This document shows positions 7,858-18,396 of a DNA stretch of 64,000 nt, piece by piece. The DNA is from Terriglobus aquaticus (GTDB lineage: Bacteria; Acidobacteriota; Terriglobia; Terriglobales; Acidobacteriaceae): assembly GCF_025685415.1 (NCBI RefSeq), contig NZ_JAGSYB010000001.1, positions 3,906,001-3,970,000 on the forward strand, given 5' to 3'. Positions within the stretch are counted from its first letter, which is position 1; every line of letters starts with the position of its first letter. A model generated the notes under the pieces. The model was not told the DNA's origin, did no database searches, and worked only from the letters and a program-made list of their open reading frames with translations. Position numbers and translations under genes: made by a program.

Positions 7858-10800
7858 ATGTCTATTCGATCCACCTTGCGTGGCTTCGCCACCGCATTGC
7901 TGCCGCTGTTGGCTGGTAGCTGCGCGCTTGCGCAGATTCGACCGGTCTCTGTCACGCCTTCTTCCAACCCAACGCAGCAGCGCAACGCGGTCAGCGCGTT
8001 CGGGCACCTGCCGCTCGGCTTTCAACCCAACCGCGGCCAGTCCGACCCTGCGGTTCAGTTCGTCGCGCGCACGCCCGAGTCCACGGTTTACCTGACCGGT
8101 GCCGATGCTGTGCTCGAAACCGCAACCTTCGGCAAGGACGCCCACGGCCAGGCACGGTTGAAAACCGACATGGCTGTGCGCATGCACCTGGTGGGCGGAA
8201 ATGCGACTCCGTCAGCGAGTACCGGCGATGTGCTGCCCGGCACGGTCAACTACCTGCGCGGCAATGACCACAGCCAATGGCACACCGGCCTGCCGCAGTA
8301 CAACAGTGTCAGCCTGGCTGAGGTATACCCGGGCGTCGACCTGAAGTACTACGGCCACGGATCGACACTCGAATACGACTTCGTGGTGGCAGCAAATGCA
8401 GATCCCACGCAGATTCAACTGCAGTTCCAAGGCACCAAGGCGCATGCAAACCAGGACGGTGGACTTGTGCTGCCCACCGCAAACGGAAGCGAGCTTCGCT
8501 TCGACAAGCCAGTCGCCTATCAGCAGATAGACGGTAAGCGCGTGCCCGTTGCCGCGGAGTTCCAGATTGCCGACGGACGTGTCGGCTTCAAGCTCGGCAG
8601 CTATGATCACAGCCGCGATCTGGTCATCGATCCCACGCTTGTCTACACCGGAACTCTCGGTACCGGCGTGCAACAGACCAACTTGAGCCAGATCGCTGTG
8701 GCCAGCTCGGGCGAGCTTTACATGCTCGGCACCACCAACGACTCCACGTTTCCTGTCACGGCCAACGCCTACCAGGGCACCTGCGGGCCGGCCGCGCCGA
8801 ACTATGGTCAGTACTGCAGCGGCAGCGGGCAGACGGCGGCATTCGTCGCCAAGTTGAGCGCGGATGGCACCAGTCTGGTCTACGCCACCTACCTCTCCGG
8901 CACACAGTCCTACGAGTACGGCGACGCCCTCACGGTGGACTCCGCCGGCGTGGCCTACCTGTTCGGCCGCACCGGGTCAGATACATTCCCGGTGACGCCG
9001 GACGCGTTTCAAGCTCATTGCATTGCAGGTGTCCCAAACTTTCCCGGCGGGGTCCAGGCCCAGTGCGACGGCTACTACGCCCGTGGCGGCGGTGCCGGCT
9101 ACCAGTCGCTGAATACGCCCGCTTACTTCGCCAAGCTCAGCGCCGATGGCAGCCGGCTGCTTTACTCCAGCTATCTTGGCGGCACCACCCCCGTGTATCC
9201 GAACTCGATTCAGCTGGATGCAACGGGCAACATTTACCTGTCCGGTCAGGTCAACGTCTTCAGCACCGCCGACCTCACCCCAGGACAACTGCCGACCAGC
9301 AACTCCCAGTTTCCCGGCATTACATCCAGCGGATACTTGACCGTAGCCAGCGCGGCAAATGGCCACGGCAACGATCAGGGTATCGGCATCGCGGCGTTCC
9401 TCAGTAAATTCTCCAACGACGGTCACACGCTGCTGTACGGCACCTTTTTCGGTGACAACACCACCGGTGCAGACACCTACCCAACGACCATGACGGTCGG
9501 CGCCAACGGGGTGGCCTTCCTCGGCGGCTACACCGACGCGACGAATCTGCCAGTCACCGCCGGAGCGATCAAGGCTGCCTGCACCTCGCCCGGCACAAAC
9601 TATGGCGGCATGTACTGCAACACGATCGACGGCTATGTTGCCGCGATCGACACCACCAAGTCCGGTTCAGCCTCACTGGTTTACTCCACGCGTCTGGGGG
9701 GCACCGCCACCTCGCAGGGCAGCAATATTCCCGACCAGCAGGTACTAGGCCTGGTGGCCGACAGCAGCAACAACGTCTACGTGACCGGCTACACGTTCGA
9801 GTCCACCTTTCCCGTCGGCACTGGCGGGTTCCAGGCGACCTGCCCCAACAACACTGGAAACATCGATCCCACTGCATCCGGCTACATCGATCGCTGTGAT
9901 TCGACGTTTGTTGTCAAGCTCAACACCAAAGGAACCCAGATCCTCGCAGGCACATTCCTAGGCGGTCCGCACCTGCGATCGGCAGAGTCCAAGGGCTACC
10001 AGGTTCGACTGGACAGCAAGGGCCAGGTTTACGTCTACGGCTACTCCTCGGACGGCGGCGGCGACTTCCCACAGGTCAATCCGCTGCAGGCGTATCACAG
10101 CGGCAACAATCTCGCGATCAGCACCTTCACCGCAGACCTGAGCAAGCTGCTCTTCTCTACTCGTTTCACGAATCCGAGTTACCAGGACCACAGCGTCTCG
10201 GTCGCGGGCGGCCTCGCTCTCGACGGCGCGGACAACATCTACTTCACCGGCGCTACGACGGACACGATGTTTGCCGCAACAACAGGCACCTATCAGACCG
10301 CGGCAACCACCGGAGCAGGGAATCACCCCTTCTTCGTGAAGCTGAGCAAGGTGCTGCAGCCCACCCAAGTGACTGCAAGCGCCACCCCGAACCCGGCAAG
10401 CCAAGGTGCGAATGTTACTTATAAGGCGGTGGTCGCCGGACTTTATCAGACCACGCCGGCGCTGACGGGTACCGTGACCTTCCAGTTCACTAACACCACA
10501 CCCGCGACCAAGATCGGCACCGGAACTGTGGACAGCACGGGCACCGCAACCTTCACGGGCACGGCACCCGCGGCCGGCACCTACACGCTCACCGCAAGCT
10601 ACGGTGGCGACACCAACTACGACGTCAGCACCTCGTCCGCTGTTACGTTCACCGCAAACAGCACGGCGACCACCAGCACCACCGTGCTCAGTTCAACACC
10701 GACCGCGCCGGTAGGGAGCAGCGTTAGCTTCACAGCGGCGGTTACCTCCACGGCCAGCGGGACACCGACGGGAACGGTGACGTTCTACGATGGCAATCCA

Positions 10801-11769
10801 ACTGCGGGCGGAACCCAGCTTGGCACGGGATCGGTAACTGGCGCTCATGCGACGTTCGCGACGAACTCACTTGCGGTCGGTACCCACACCATCTACGCGG
10901 TGTATGGAGGCGATACCAACTTCGCCGCATCCACCGGGTCGGTAACACAGGTGATCGTTCAGAAGGTGGCGACGACCACTCAACTTACCTCGTCGGCTGC
11001 AACCGCGGCCACTGGCGCGGCGGTTACGTTGACCGCGACTGTCACCGCAGCTACCACGGGCGTCCCCACGGGAACGGTCACCTTCCTGCAGGGCACCACC
11101 ACGCTCGGAACGGGAACGCTGAACAGCAGCGGCGTCGCGACACTGCAGATCTCCACGCTACCCGTGGGTTCGAACAGCATCGTGGCGAGTTACGGGGGCG
11201 ATAGCAACTTCCTCGCGTCGAACTCTGCCGCCTACACGCAAACCATCACCGCTGCCACGATCGCCATCTCGGTCAGCCCGACCACGCTGACGGTGACGCA
11301 CGGCTCCAGCGGCACCGCCACCATCACCGCCACGCCTACGGGCGCGTACTCGGGAGCGCTCTCGTTCAGTTGCGGCACGCTTCCCAGTAACGCTTCCTGC
11401 TCTTTCCAACCCGCCACGCTCACGTTCAGCAGTTCGAGCACGGCGCAAACCACCACGCTCACCTTCAGCACGCAGGCGGCAACGCAAGCGCTGCTGCGGC
11501 GCGATTCGCTCGGTATGCGACTGACCCAGGTTGTGGCAGCTACGTTGTTCCTGCCACTTGGGCTCGCCGGCTTCGCCTTCCGCCGCCATCGCCTGGGTCT
11601 GCTGCTCATGCTGGTAGTGCTTACCACTGCGGTGGCGGGCATCTCCGGCTGTGGTGGCAGCAGTACACCCAGCACTCCAACGACGCCGGTGGGCACCTAC
11701 ACGGTCCCGCTGGTAGTTACGGTGAACGGAACCACCAGTACCACCCCGCTTACGGTGGTGGTGCAGTAA
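7858..11769 (+). CDS. Giant secreted SBBP beta-propeller / Ig-repeat protein
   Basis: This 1303-residue exported protein starts with a signal peptide (to about Ala25). An N-terminal domain includes GFQPNRGQ and YPGVDLKYYG, hallmarks of SBBP-repeat proteins. Repeated blades of the form AFVAKLSADGTSLVYATYL, each followed by DS.G..Y..G and FPVT, run from about residue 280 to 830. After that come three Thr-rich Ig-like repeats (each near TGTVTF and SYGGD) and a last beta domain. At about 1231-1265 a hydrophobic, Arg-rich segment ends in GCGG, and a further beta strand tail follows. This tail is frequent in Terriglobia surface proteins. Adhesion or envelope structure is plausible, but no enzymatic motif is visible. 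It is probably transcribed with the sigma factor and kinase. Confidence 0.88.
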   Translation: MSIRSTLRGFATALLPLLAGSCALAQIRPVSVTPSSNPTQQRNAVSAFGHLPLGFQPNRGQSDPAVQFVARTPESTVYLTGADAVLETATFGKDAHGQARLKTDMAVRMHLVGGNATPSASTGDVLPGTVNYLRGNDHSQWHTGLPQYNSVSLAEVYPGVDLKYYGHGSTLEYDFVVAANADPTQIQLQFQGTKAHANQDGGLVLPTANGSELRFDKPVAYQQIDGKRVPVAAEFQIADGRVGFKLGSYDHSRDLVIDPTLVYTGTLGTGVQQTNLSQIAVASSGELYMLGTTNDSTFPVTANAYQGTCGPAAPNYGQYCSGSGQTAAFVAKLSADGTSLVYATYLSGTQSYEYGDALTVDSAGVAYLFGRTGSDTFPVTPDAFQAHCIAGVPNFPGGVQAQCDGYYARGGGAGYQSLNTPAYFAKLSADGSRLLYSSYLGGTTPVYPNSIQLDATGNIYLSGQVNVFSTADLTPGQLPTSNSQFPGITSSGYLTVASAANGHGNDQGIGIAAFLSKFSNDGHTLLYGTFFGDNTTGADTYPTTMTVGANGVAFLGGYTDATNLPVTAGAIKAACTSPGTNYGGMYCNTIDGYVAAIDTTKSGSASLVYSTRLGGTATSQGSNIPDQQVLGLVADSSNNVYVTGYTFESTFPVGTGGFQATCPNNTGNIDPTASGYIDRCDSTFVVKLNTKGTQILAGTFLGGPHLRSAESKGYQVRLDSKGQVYVYGYSSDGGGDFPQVNPLQAYHSGNNLAISTFTADLSKLLFSTRFTNPSYQDHSVSVAGGLALDGADNIYFTGATTDTMFAATTGTYQTAATTGAGNHPFFVKLSKVLQPTQVTASATPNPASQGANVTYKAVVAGLYQTTPALTGTVTFQFTNTTPATKIGTGTVDSTGTATFTGTAPAAGTYTLTASYGGDTNYDVSTSSAVTFTANSTATTSTTVLSSTPTAPVGSSVSFTAAVTSTASGTPTGTVTFYDGNPTAGGTQLGTGSVTGAHATFATNSLAVGTHTIYAVYGGDTNFAASTGSVTQVIVQKVATTTQLTSSAATAATGAAVTLTATVTAATTGVPTGTVTFLQGTTTLGTGTLNSSGVATLQISTLPVGSNSIVASYGGDSNFLASNSAAYTQTITAATIAISVSPTTLTVTHGSSGTATITATPTGAYSGALSFSCGTLPSNASCSFQPATLTFSSSSTAQTTTLTFSTQAATQALLRRDSLGMRLTQVVAATLFLPLGLAGFAFRRHRLGLLLMLVVLTTAVAGISGCGGSSTPSTPTTPVGTYTVPLVVTVNGTTSTTPLTVVVQ

Positions 11770-11803
11770 CAAGACTGCGGCCGGGAACCCGGCGGCTTGG
11801 ACG

Positions 11804-11837
11804 GCGGGCACACCCTCTGGGTGTGCCCGCTTTTCTT
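11804..11837 (+). terminator. Rho-independent terminator
   Basis: A perfect 12-bp GC-rich stem (11804-11815 with 11819-11830) with a 3-base loop is followed by TTTTCTT. It ends the transcript of the giant secreted protein gene. Confidence 0.9.
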
Positions 11838-11944
11838 GACCCCTGCAAAGGTTGCCGCGCATAGCGACGCCGACCGGAGAGCATGCCTTGGGGGGGGTGG
11901 CTACATTTCCCGCATTGTGGCGGCTGAACGGACGCCAGAAAGGC

Positions 11945-11972
11945 GAAGAGCCCTCAGATCCGAGGGCTCTTC
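11945..11972. terminator. Stem-loop, likely terminator for the XRE gene or bidirectional
   Basis: An 11-bp perfect stem (11945-11955 with 11962-11972). On the minus strand it is followed by GCCTTTC, a modest T-rich tail, in the right direction for the XRE regulator transcript. Confidence 0.6.
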
Positions 11973-12117
11973 CAAACTCAGTTAGGCGCAAGAAAACCGT
12001 GGCAAGCAACAACGTACGGCTAAGGTGAGGAAAGCAACTGTTCGCGAAGTCCGCTCAACACTGTGCAGGAGTTGCTGCGGTTGCGGGCGTCTTTCGGTTT
12101 TCGAACAGTTCTATGGT

Positions 12118-12450
12118 TTACAGGTCGCGCAGCAGGTCGGACAGCGAAACACGCATGCCCAAGGCGATGACTTCCAGCATGGGCAGGGAGATCGACTTGC
12201 GGCCGCGCTCCACGTCGCTGATGAAGCTGCGATCGATTCCGAAATCGGTTGCCATGCGCAACTGGGTCATGTTGCGTTCACGGCGCAGTTCACGGAGGCG
12301 GTTCCCGAAGCGAGTGCTCACATCCTTCGGCAACGTTCTCTCGGTTGGGGCCGGCCGCATGGCTCCGTAGCTGCCCGAAAGGGTCGCTGGAGGCATATTC
12401 GCGGGACGGCTGGTGGGAGCGTAAGACAGTCTGGGAATGGAATACGACAT
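12118..12450 (-). CDS. XRE-family helix-turn-helix regulator
   Basis: The 110-residue protein has a 45-residue Pro/Ser-rich N-terminal leader and then a compact lambda-repressor-type HTH: NRLRELRRERNMTQLRMATDF followed by RSFISDVERGRKSISLPMLEVIALGMRVSLSDLL. The length leaves no room for a ligand domain. The start is set by AGGAG at 12456-12460 on the minus strand, 5 bases before ATG 12450; an ATG at 12468 lacks this support. It stands alone with a 600-base gene-free region upstream, so it may autoregulate from there. No toxin or phage gene is next to it. Confidence 0.88.
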   Translation of the reverse strand: MSYSIPRLSYAPTSRPANMPPATLSGSYGAMRPAPTERTLPKDVSTRFGNRLRELRRERNMTQLRMATDFGIDRSFISDVERGRKSISLPMLEVIALGMRVSLSDLLRDL

Positions 12451-13059
12451 GAAATCTCCTGTGTTCACTCAGCGCGACGGTGTTTTGATTTGTCTAAGTA
12501 ATTTCCGTCGTTCGCCGATATAGCGTTCAGGTAAAGCTTGTTCCTTCACGGGATGCCGTCTCAATGCTCCGGCTTTCCATGACTAGGAAGATGCTACCTG
12601 AAATCAATAGATGCGCGACGGCTATTGACAACAACTGCGTCAAAAAACGCCACATGGTGGCGTTGCTGCACCAAAATTGAGGCGCTGCGGCAGCTAGTGT
12701 CCGTTCCGGCCTATTTCGGCACTTGGCAGGAGAACCTGGTCCGAAGAGGCTGCGGCGTTTCCGTGCAGCATCTCCCGGTAGGAGCCAGGAACGCCGCACC
12801 CTTTGAACTATGCCGCAGTCGGCGCGAAGCTTTGTCGGAGATAAGCGGCAACATCGGATGCTGCCGACAATTGGGGACCATTCCCGACAGCTTTTCGGTA
12901 AAACGAGCTCGGACCTACAGCTCAAAAACATGAGTTGCGTTCACTGATCGCGTGAAACTCCCCTGGGAAGAACAGAGCTACAGCTGCATCCATAACGGAC
13001 GCAGTTCCGGACCGAACCGGAGCGATCTCCGCACCAGAGGACATGCGATCGAAGGTCGC
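12451..13059. other. Gene-free region upstream of the XRE regulator
   Basis: About 600 bases of less GC-rich sequence with no convincing gene. Open frames at 12527-12931 (minus) and 12625-12933 (plus) have atypical composition, with many Cys and Trp and no family resemblance. There is no tRNA-like or strong hairpin structure. It contains the XRE promoter and possibly decayed coding sequence. Confidence 0.5.
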
Positions 13060-15654
13060 CTACTGAGGGTCAGGAGGTGCGCTCTGCCGATCCCTGCGAT
13101 CGTCGCCGCCCCCGCCAAAGAGCTTTTGAAAGAAGTTGCGATGCTTGCGATCCTGCGGCTCGCCGGGAGTGCCATCCGGGAGCGAGTTGGGCGGGTTGGG
13201 AGACGGCGCCCCGTCCGGCGCCCGGGTGCCGCCGCCCGCGCCGTCGAAGCTCCCCAGCAAGTCTCCGAGATTGTTTGTATTTCCGCCCATGCGGCTGCAA
13301 GTGCTTTGCGGCTGCGTTCCCTCTAAAAAGGCGGCGACGTAGTCGTTGGGGCAGGTTTCGTCTGCTAGCAGGTTGGTGACCTTGTCCAGCTTCACGCTGG
13401 TGATGCCGTCTGGTGCCGTGAACGACTGCATATCGCTGTACTGCGGCAGCCGGGCGGCGCGGTTCATGAACTCCGCCCAGATCGGCGCGGCGGCAACTGC
13501 ACCGGTCAGCTTGATGTCTGTGTAATCGTCGTTGCCCACCCAGACTACGCAAAGCAGGTTGCTGGAGTAGGCGGCGAACCAGGCGTCGTGGCTGGTGCCG
13601 GTTTTGCCTGCGGCTGGCGCCTTGAAACCTCTCTGCCGAACGGCTACGCCGTAGCCGAAATCCATGACGCCCTGCAGTAGTGACTGCGTCAGGTAGGCCG
13701 CCTTGGGGTCCATCACCTGCGACGCTTCCGGCGTGAAGTCGGCCACAATGTCGGCCTTATCGTTGCGTACGGCCTTGAGCATCCACGGGGTGATGTGGAC
13801 TCCGCCGTTGGCGAAGACGGTGTACGCGCCCGCCATGTCCAGCGGCGTGGCATCGTACGCGCCCAAGGCAACGGCTGGTGTGCCTTTGGCAGTCACCACA
13901 CCGCTGGCCCTGCCCAGTGCCGCCACGTTTTCGAAGCCCACCTGCTGGCCCAGCGACACTGTCGCATTGTTCAGCGAGTGCGCCAGCGCATAGATTGCCG
14001 TCACCGTGCCGTGGAAGGCGCCCTTGAAATTACGCGGGGTATAGGTCGAGCGGCCGTTGTCGTAAGTGAAGGTGGTGGGCACATCGCTGAGCGGGGTGAC
14101 GGCGGTAAACATGCCGCCGCCGGTCTGGTTGCCCTCGTCGTCCACGGTAGAGCCGATCTGCTGGCCGCGCACCGTGTCCATCTCGGCGGTGGCATACACA
14201 AACGGCTTGAAGATGGAGCCTGTAGGCCGCTTGCTGGTGGCGTGGTTCAACTGGGACTGGCCGTAGTTGCGGCCGCCCACCAGCGCCAGCACCTGGCCGG
14301 TGTGCGGGTTCAGCGCAACCAGCGCCACCTGTGGCATGGGGAAGTTCGCCTCGCCATGGTGCAGGCGCCGGACTTCCTCGTCTACCTGCCGCATGCCCAC
14401 ATCGACGGCTTCACTGGCCGCACGCTGCAGGTCGGGATCGAGGGAGGTGTAGATCCGCAGAGTTCCGCTCTGGGTGGTGTCGCCCAGCCGCGAGTTGAGC
14501 TGATCGTGCACCAGGTCGACGAAGTAGGGCGCTTCGTTTGCGTCAATGTTCTGTGGCACCAGGTGCAGCGGTTCGGCCTGCGCCGCTTCGGACTGCGCCT
14601 CCGTAAGCGCGCCGGTCTCGATCATCGACTTCAGCACCACGTTGCGCCGCTCCAGCATGCGCTCCGGGTGGCGGAAGGGGTTGAAGTAGTTTGGGCGCTG
14701 GATGAGCCCGGCCAGCATCGCCGCCTCTGCCACGTTCAGCCGGGTTACGTCTTTGCCGAAATACGCCTGCGCCGCCTCGCCGAAGCCGTTGATCGCAAAC
14801 GATCCGCGCTGCCCCAGGTTGATCTGGTTGGCGTACATCTCAAAGATCTGCTCTTTGCTGAAGCGCGATTCAAGCTGCAACGTGATCATGATCTCGCGCA
14901 GCTTGCGGGTGATGTCCTTCTTGGGAGACAGGAAGAACCCGCGCGCCAACTGCATGGTCAGCGTCGATCCGCCACATTCCTTCTTGCCGCTGACCGCGTC
15001 TTCCACGGCGCAGCCGGCCAGCCGGTAGAAGTTAACGCCGCCATGCTCAAAGAAGCGACGGTCCTCGATCGCCGTCACGGCCTGCACCAGCACCTTGGGT
15101 ATTTGCGAGTAGGTGATGAGGCGGCGCTTGGTGCGGTTTTTGTCTTCGCTCAGGCCTGTGATCAGTTGCGGCTCCAGCTCATAGCTGCGCAACTCTACAC
15201 CGTTGTCGGCGGTGATCTTGGCGATGCTGGTTCCATCGTCGGTGATGGTGGCGCCGTCAGGCGAGTGAAACGACGCCGGGCCCGGCTTGATGCTGATGCT
15301 GCCCGCCAGCAACTGGTAGGTACCCATGCGCTGGTTCACGTTGTAGCCAGCCTTGCGGAGGTCCTGCGCGATCTGTTCTACGGTGAAGTGCTGACCGGGG
15401 CGGATCTCGCGCGGCGCGGCGTAGATCTGCGATGTGGACACAAACAGCGGGCCCGCCGCCAGGCGCTCGTCCACAATCTGTTCGTACTGGTGGTAGTAGT
15501 AGGCGTAGATCACGCCGCCGATCACGGCGAAGACGAGCGCAACCGCGCCCAGAAAGAGCATGGCCCGCTGCCACAACGGACGGCCCCGCCGCACGCCGCG
15601 CATCGATCCCTGGTCGTACCGGCCGCTGTTCCCGAGCCTTACCTTCACTGCCAT
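13060..15654 (-). CDS. Class A penicillin-binding protein (PBP1-type)
   Basis: This bifunctional peptidoglycan synthase has 864 residues. It has a basic cytoplasmic N-terminus, one membrane anchor at about 32-54, then a small domain (about 75-160) like that of PBP1b. The glycosyltransferase domain has EDRRFFEHGG (catalytic Glu197), GGSTLTMQLARG and a KEQIFEMYANQINLG motif. The transpeptidase has SIFK at 480-483 (nucleophile Ser480), SLN at 560-562 and KTGTS at 684-688. The C-terminus is a Gly/Pro/Asp-rich tail. It polymerises and cross-links glycan strands at the periplasmic face. AAGGA precedes the ATG. It follows proS by 48 bases on the same strand, so cotranscription is possible. Confidence 0.95.
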   Translation of the reverse strand: MAVKVRLGNSGRYDQGSMRGVRRGRPLWQRAMLFLGAVALVFAVIGGVIYAYYYHQYEQIVDERLAAGPLFVSTSQIYAAPREIRPGQHFTVEQIAQDLRKAGYNVNQRMGTYQLLAGSISIKPGPASFHSPDGATITDDGTSIAKITADNGVELRSYELEPQLITGLSEDKNRTKRRLITYSQIPKVLVQAVTAIEDRRFFEHGGVNFYRLAGCAVEDAVSGKKECGGSTLTMQLARGFFLSPKKDITRKLREIMITLQLESRFSKEQIFEMYANQINLGQRGSFAINGFGEAAQAYFGKDVTRLNVAEAAMLAGLIQRPNYFNPFRHPERMLERRNVVLKSMIETGALTEAQSEAAQAEPLHLVPQNIDANEAPYFVDLVHDQLNSRLGDTTQSGTLRIYTSLDPDLQRAASEAVDVGMRQVDEEVRRLHHGEANFPMPQVALVALNPHTGQVLALVGGRNYGQSQLNHATSKRPTGSIFKPFVYATAEMDTVRGQQIGSTVDDEGNQTGGGMFTAVTPLSDVPTTFTYDNGRSTYTPRNFKGAFHGTVTAIYALAHSLNNATVSLGQQVGFENVAALGRASGVVTAKGTPAVALGAYDATPLDMAGAYTVFANGGVHITPWMLKAVRNDKADIVADFTPEASQVMDPKAAYLTQSLLQGVMDFGYGVAVRQRGFKAPAAGKTGTSHDAWFAAYSSNLLCVVWVGNDDYTDIKLTGAVAAAPIWAEFMNRAARLPQYSDMQSFTAPDGITSVKLDKVTNLLADETCPNDYVAAFLEGTQPQSTCSRMGGNTNNLGDLLGSFDGAGGGTRAPDGAPSPNPPNSLPDGTPGEPQDRKHRNFFQKLFGGGGDDRRDRQSAPPDPQ

Positions 15655-15702
15655 CCGTTGGGTCCTTGTCTCCGTCGTGCCCGGCGGCGGTACGCGCGGG
15701 AG

Positions 15703-17595
15703 CTAAAGGTTCGACGCAGCCGCCAGCCGCTTGCGCACGGCCGGAACCACATCGTCCACTGCGACATCCAGCGTCTCGCCGCGCAGACGGTCCACCAGCT
15801 CCACTTGCCCGTCGGCCAGCTTTTTGCCGATGTTCACGCGGTAGGGCGCCCCGATGAGGTCGGCATCTTTGAACTTCACACCGGCAGAGCCGTCGCGGTC
15901 GTCCAGCAGAACGTCGACGCCCGCGGCGTGGAGAGCTGTGGCGATCTTCTCGCCGGCCTCGGCCAGCGCGGTATCGCTTTGCTTGGTGACGGTGACAACA
16001 ACCGGATACGGTGCGATGGCGGCGGGCAGGGCATAGCTCCATTCGCCGCGATCGTTCTTGCCGAACCTGGCCGCGCTCTGCTCGATCGCGGCGGTCAGGA
16101 TGCGCTCAATGCCGATGCCGTACGATCCCATGATCGGCGTGGTTTCCTTGCCGTTCCTGTCCAGAACGCGCGCGCCCATGGACTCCGAATATTTGTAGCC
16201 CAGCTTGAAGATGTGACCGATCTCGACCGCCTTGCCCAGCCGTAGCGGCAGGCCGGCGACGGGGTCGGGCTCGCCCGCGCTTACGTTGCGAATGTCCGCA
16301 GCGACGGTCCACTTGAAGTCGCGCCCGGGCGTCACGTTGCGGAAGTGATAGTCCTGCTTGTTGGCACCGGCGACCAGGTTCTTGCGGCCCTCCAGGGCGG
16401 AGTCGAGCACCACGGTTGCTGCGCGCTCGTTCTTGAAGATGCTGGCAACCTCCGCGCTCAACGACTTCGCTTTGCCCAGCGCTGCGGCGTCGTAAAAGCC
16501 GCGGTTGACTGCGAAGGCGTCGGCCGGCAGCACGGTAAGGCCGATGGGGCCTAGATAGCCGGCAGGGCCGTCAAAGTAGCGCTGAAGTTCGTCCGCCTGC
16601 ATCGGGCGCAGATCATCGCAGCGAGCGGCACCGGCCAGTTTCGTCTCGTTCACCTGGTGATCGCCACGCAGGAACGCAATCACCGGTTTTTCCAGCGTGG
16701 TGCCGTCCGGGCCGGGTGCCTGGCCCATGTAGGCGACGCACTTGATGTCCTGTGCGGCGGAGATGCCGAAGAACTCCGCCACATCCGCGATGGCTGCTTT
16801 GCCGGGCGTGTGGACGAGTTCGGGCAGGCCATCGCCAGTGGGCTCCAGGTCCTGAATGTCGTCGAGCTTGGACGTGGCTTTCTCGATGTTGGCGGCATAG
16901 ACCACGGTGCCGTTCTCGTCGCGCGCGCTCGCGATCCAGTCCTCACCGGCCTCGGTGTACACCATGAACTCCTGCGACTGCGATCCGCCCATCGCGCCCG
17001 AGTCGGCGTCCACTCCCACAAACTCCAGGCCGCAGCGCGTGAAGATGCGGCGGTACGCAGCGTCGTGCAGGTCGTAGCTCTTGTCCAGACCGGCCTGGTC
17101 GATGTCGAACGAATACGAATCCTTCATCGTGAACTGGCGCACACGCAACAGACCGCTCTTGGGCCGTGGCTCGTCGCGGAACTTGGTCTGGATCTGGTAC
17201 CAGATCTGCGGCAGTTGCTTGTAGCTGCGCAGTTCGTTGCGAGCGATGCTGGTCATCACCTCTTCGTGGGTCATGCCCAGGGCCAGGTCCGCGCCCTTGC
17301 GATCTTTCAGGCGAAACATGTTGTCGCCCATGCCGGTCCATCGGCCGCTCTCTTCCCACACCTCGCGCGGGTTCAGTGCGGGCAAGTAGAACTCCTGCGC
17401 GATCTTGTCCATCTCTTCGCGGACGATGCCGACGATCTTGTTCACCGCGCGCCAGCCAAGCGGCAGATAGCTGTAAATGCCCGCGCCCAACTGTCGGATG
17501 TAGCCCGCGCGCAACAGCAGTTGATGGCTGGCGACCTCGGCATCGGCAGGAGCTTCGCGCAGGGTGGGGATGAACAGGGTGGACCAGCGTTGCAT
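15703..17595 (-). CDS. proS: Prolyl-tRNA synthetase
   Basis: The 630-residue class II synthetase charges tRNA-Pro. It begins with [20 protein letters not shown], typical of bacterial ProS. Motif 2 appears as [13 protein letters not shown] and MKDSYSFD near residues 140-160, and motif 3 as [10 protein letters not shown] near 475. The long stretch between them (about 230-410) matches the inserted cis-editing domain that clears Ala-tRNA-Pro. A C-terminal anticodon-binding domain begins around [12 protein letters not shown]. Length and order are normal for the bacterial type. GAGGA lies upstream of the ATG. Confidence 0.97.
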   Translation of the reverse strand: MQRWSTLFIPTLREAPADAEVASHQLLLRAGYIRQLGAGIYSYLPLGWRAVNKIVGIVREEMDKIAQEFYLPALNPREVWEESGRWTGMGDNMFRLKDRKGADLALGMTHEEVMTSIARNELRSYKQLPQIWYQIQTKFRDEPRPKSGLLRVRQFTMKDSYSFDIDQAGLDKSYDLHDAAYRRIFTRCGLEFVGVDADSGAMGGSQSQEFMVYTEAGEDWIASARDENGTVVYAANIEKATSKLDDIQDLEPTGDGLPELVHTPGKAAIADVAEFFGISAAQDIKCVAYMGQAPGPDGTTLEKPVIAFLRGDHQVNETKLAGAARCDDLRPMQADELQRYFDGPAGYLGPIGLTVLPADAFAVNRGFYDAAALGKAKSLSAEVASIFKNERAATVVLDSALEGRKNLVAGANKQDYHFRNVTPGRDFKWTVAADIRNVSAGEPDPVAGLPLRLGKAVEIGHIFKLGYKYSESMGARVLDRNGKETTPIMGSYGIGIERILTAAIEQSAARFGKNDRGEWSYALPAAIAPYPVVVTVTKQSDTALAEAGEKIATALHAAGVDVLLDDRDGSAGVKFKDADLIGAPYRVNIGKKLADGQVELVDRLRGETLDVAVDDVVPAVRKRLAAASNL

Positions 17596-17761
17596 AAGTT
17601 GGGCGTTCCTCGGCGTTTGTTCTGCTCATTTTACGGGTCCGCACACGTCGAACCGCCAGCGAAGTCATCCCAGAGGCTGATCCGCCCGAGGAGACGGCAT
17701 CGTAATCTGTCGATGCAGCATCTGCTCACGCAGGGCTGGTTGGAAGAGGTACAGGACAGAG

Positions 17762-18388
17762 ATGCGGAACGCGCTGGTAGGTGGATTGATCGTGGTCGTG
17801 GTTGCGCTGCTGGTAGTGTCTGGCATTCGCAGCAACCAGAGGCGCAAAGCCGAAGAGGCCAAGCAGCCGCAGATTCAGGCGATGCAGGTGGACAAGCCGG
17901 GAGCGACCGCCTCCATCAGCGAGGCCGCATCGCAGTTCGGTTCCGCACCCGATCTTCGCGGCAAGCCCGCACCTGTATTCACCTTGACCAGCATGGACGG
18001 CAAGCGGGTGAGCCTGAACGACCTGAAGGGCAAGCCCGTGCTTCTGAACTTCTGGGCGACATGGTGCGCCCCATGCAAGGTGGAAATGCCCTGGTTCGAG
18101 GAGTTTAATAAAAAATATGCCGGGCAGGGTCTGCAGGTGGTCGGCGTCGATGAAGACGACGAGGTGAAACCCGACAAGCTGAAGAGCGAAGTGGCCGACA
18201 CGGTGAAGCGCCTGAACGTGTCGTACTCGATCCTGCTGAGCGATCACAAGATCGGCGATGCATACGGCGGCTTAGACATGCTGCCGGCGACGTTCTACAT
18301 CGACAAGAATGGCGTGGTTCGTGCGGAAGCGATCGGCTTGGCCAGCAAGGACGAAGCCGAAGCCAACGTCCAGAAGATCCTGCAGTAG
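17762..18388 (+). CDS. TlpA-like membrane-anchored thioredoxin
   Basis: The product has 208 residues. A single N-terminal membrane anchor (about 5-22) places the rest in the periplasm. From about residue 70 it is a TlpA/ResA-type thioredoxin fold: PVFTLTSMDGKRVSL, then NFWATWCAPCKVEMPWF with the redox pair Cys102-Cys105, and a cis-Pro region near MLPATFYIDKNG. Proteins of this class keep cysteines of cytochrome-maturation or other exported substrates reduced. The next gene, 8 bases downstream, encodes a DsbD alpha domain that normally hands electrons to such thioredoxins, so the two look like a functional pair. Confidence 0.9.
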   Translation: MRNALVGGLIVVVVALLVVSGIRSNQRRKAEEAKQPQIQAMQVDKPGATASISEAASQFGSAPDLRGKPAPVFTLTSMDGKRVSLNDLKGKPVLLNFWATWCAPCKVEMPWFEEFNKKYAGQGLQVVGVDEDDEVKPDKLKSEVADTVKRLNVSYSILLSDHKIGDAYGGLDMLPATFYIDKNGVVRAEAIGLASKDEAEANVQKILQ

Positions 18389-18396
18389 GAGTGACG

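Larger units (their letters stand above)
11770..12117. other. Intergenic region with two hairpins
   Basis: Apart from the two stem-loops listed separately, I see no gene. It separates the end of the giant secreted protein gene from the end of the XRE regulator gene, so both transcripts should terminate here. Confidence 0.6.

Noticed and set aside
11158-12012. A 284-codon minus-strand open frame
   Set aside because: It is antisense to the Thr-rich Ig-like repeats of the giant secreted protein and runs through its terminator hairpin; its Arg/Gly-rich product is a composition artefact.
12625-12933. A 102-codon plus-strand frame in the gene-free region
   Set aside because: Cys/Trp-rich composition, no ribosome-binding site, no family resemblance, and a competing minus-strand frame over the same bases.
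13795-16245. An 816-codon open frame on the plus strand
   Set aside because: It runs antisense to the penicillin-binding protein and the 3' part of proS, both of which have complete motif sets. Long antisense frames are expected in GC-rich genes, and its His/Arg/Val-rich product resembles no family.
16657-18108. A 483-codon open frame on the plus strand
   Set aside because: It overlaps proS on the other strand and the TlpA-like gene in another frame, and has no recognisable domain.
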